From the NCBI RefSeq assembly GCF_000222485.1, contig NC_015914.1, positions 5,996,001-6,060,000 of the forward strand: DNA of 64,000 nucleotides, read 5' to 3'. The position numbers and the translations under genes were made by a program. Under the pieces are notes generated by a model. It saw only the letters and a program-made list of their open reading frames with translations. It did not search any database and was not told the DNA's origin. How positions within the stretch are numbered: the first letter of the stretch is position 1; each line of letters begins with the position of its first letter. This DNA is from Cyclobacterium marinum DSM 745 (GTDB taxonomy: Bacteria; Bacteroidota; Bacteroidia; Cytophagales; Cyclobacteriaceae). Shown in pieces: positions 63,357 through 64,000 of this stretch.

Positions 63357-63632
63357 ATGGAAAATCAAACAGAAGAAACACTGATTGTTAGAGATTTTTT
63401 AGCTCGCCAGAGGACAAAGCTTGCCAATGACCGAACATTATTGGCCTATATAAGAACTAGTTTATATTTTATCGTAAGTGGAACAGCCTTAATTAAGGTC
63501 AACGACCTTGCAAATGTCAAGAGCTTGGGGTATTTTTCATTTTTGATCAGTGTAATTTTACTAATTACGGGATTTATAAATTATTTCAGACTAAGAAACA
63601 AACTCTCAAAAGGTAAATACCAAAAAATGTAA
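63357..63632 (+). CDS. DUF202 (YidH-like) small membrane protein
   Basis: A 91-residue protein with two or three helices. The N-terminal RDFLARQRTKLANDRTLLAY with IRTSLYF (about 12-38) is the DUF202 signature. Hydrophobic segments follow at about 35-52 and 62-80. Function unknown; homologues occur as single small membrane proteins across bacteria. It precedes another small membrane protein by 79 bp. Confidence 0.9.
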   Translation: MENQTEETLIVRDFLARQRTKLANDRTLLAYIRTSLYFIVSGTALIKVNDLANVKSLGYFSFLISVILLITGFINYFRLRNKLSKGKYQKM

Positions 63633-63711
63633 CCCTTTTAACCTTACTAAATTTTAAAAAAAAATTGGTAGGCTATTTGCAGATAACCCCATAACATCAA
63701 CGCTATTTCAA

Positions 63712-63921
63712 ATGAAATTTCTAGGAATAATTTTAATTATCGTGGGAACAGTCATGTTTTTGATTACAGGTATAACCTACACCACCGAAGAAACGATTAT
63801 TGATGCCGGACCATTAAAAATCATTACCGACAAAGAAAACGACCTCAATTGGCCACCATACGCCGGAGGTATTGCTATCGTTGCCGGTTTTGTTTTAATG
63901 GCTGTAGGAAAAAAGAAATAA
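63712..63921 (+). CDS. small membrane protein, unknown function
   Basis: A 69-residue protein with two transmembrane helices (about 2-21 and 47-65) and a short extracytoplasmic loop (TTEETIIDAGPLKIITDKEN). The helix-loop-helix layout with a KKK end recurs in small uncharacterised Bacteroidota membrane proteins. It probably shares a transcript with the DUF202 gene. Confidence 0.75.
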   Translation: MKFLGIILIIVGTVMFLITGITYTTEETIIDAGPLKIITDKENDLNWPPYAGGIAIVAGFVLMAVGKKK

Positions 63922-64000
63922 CTCTATTCATAAGCATACCCCCCTGTTTGTAGGTCATGAAAGCAGAAATGTTCAATCCGAGGTTATGCAATTGCAGTCG

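Overview
The window reads as a chromosomal segment of a marine-type Bacteroidota, most like the Cyclobacteriaceae. Supporting signs are two SusC/SusD pairs, a cbb3 oxidase operon with fused ccoN-ccoO, promoter-like TAnnTTTG boxes, low GC, and several families I associate with this phylum (DUF3078, DUF5522, DUF2200, planctomycete-type cytochrome modules). The genus is an inference; there is no rRNA to anchor it.

Layout. 1-3787: a SusC/SusD pair on the minus strand, cut by the window edge. 4779-10598: a sugar or sugar-acid module (haem-containing membrane-bound dehydrogenase-like lipoprotein, Tat-exported TIM-barrel isomerase, SDR dehydrogenase, convergent GntP permease). 10712-12749: a secreted cyclophilin, then an AT-rich orphan gene whose C-terminus looks like the Shedu (DUF4263) nuclease. 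13059-22263: a cytochrome cbb3 operon in the order usp-like, ccoI, ccoS, ccoNO, ccoQ, ccoP, ccoG, ccoH, TauE/SafE-like, with two Fnr-like palindromes. 22941-27938: a second SusC/SusD pair without enzymes beside it. 28148-37104: mixed single genes (DUF5522, DUF2236 oxygenase, ChaN-like, membrane Xre regulator, secreted GDPD, LRR lipoprotein, DUF2200, YdeI-like, methyltransferase) and one complete IS4-family element with 10-bp target duplications. 37196-39181: a repeat nursery formed by an IS200-like REP-associated transposase, two internally deleted copies of it, and extra paired palindromes. 39374-46115: secreted proteins, a decayed HigBA toxin-antitoxin remnant, and a DnaE-family polymerase whose start codon lies in a 50-bp near-perfect palindrome. 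46224-51969: a three-gene operon of planctomycete-type cytochrome/DUF1501/DUF1553 proteins. 52139-54510: small genes and a Gfo/Idh/MocA oxidoreductase. 54736-61692: an uronate-oligosaccharide operon (GH88 hydrolase, isomerase, Gfo/Idh/MocA, SDR, SSS symporter with a small partner) next to an AraC regulator. 61879-62103: an unusual tRNA-like gene with its own promoter-like box and terminator. 62313-63921: DUF3078, DUF202 and a small membrane protein.

The genes describe an aerobe that also respires at low oxygen, imports oligosaccharides through TonB-dependent SusC/D transporters and metabolises sugar acids. The most unusual items are the tRNA-like gene at 61920-62043 (leucine-type body, GUC anticodon, G73, about 55-nt variable arm), the REP-transposase cluster, the lone Shedu-like nuclease, and the palindrome at the polymerase start.
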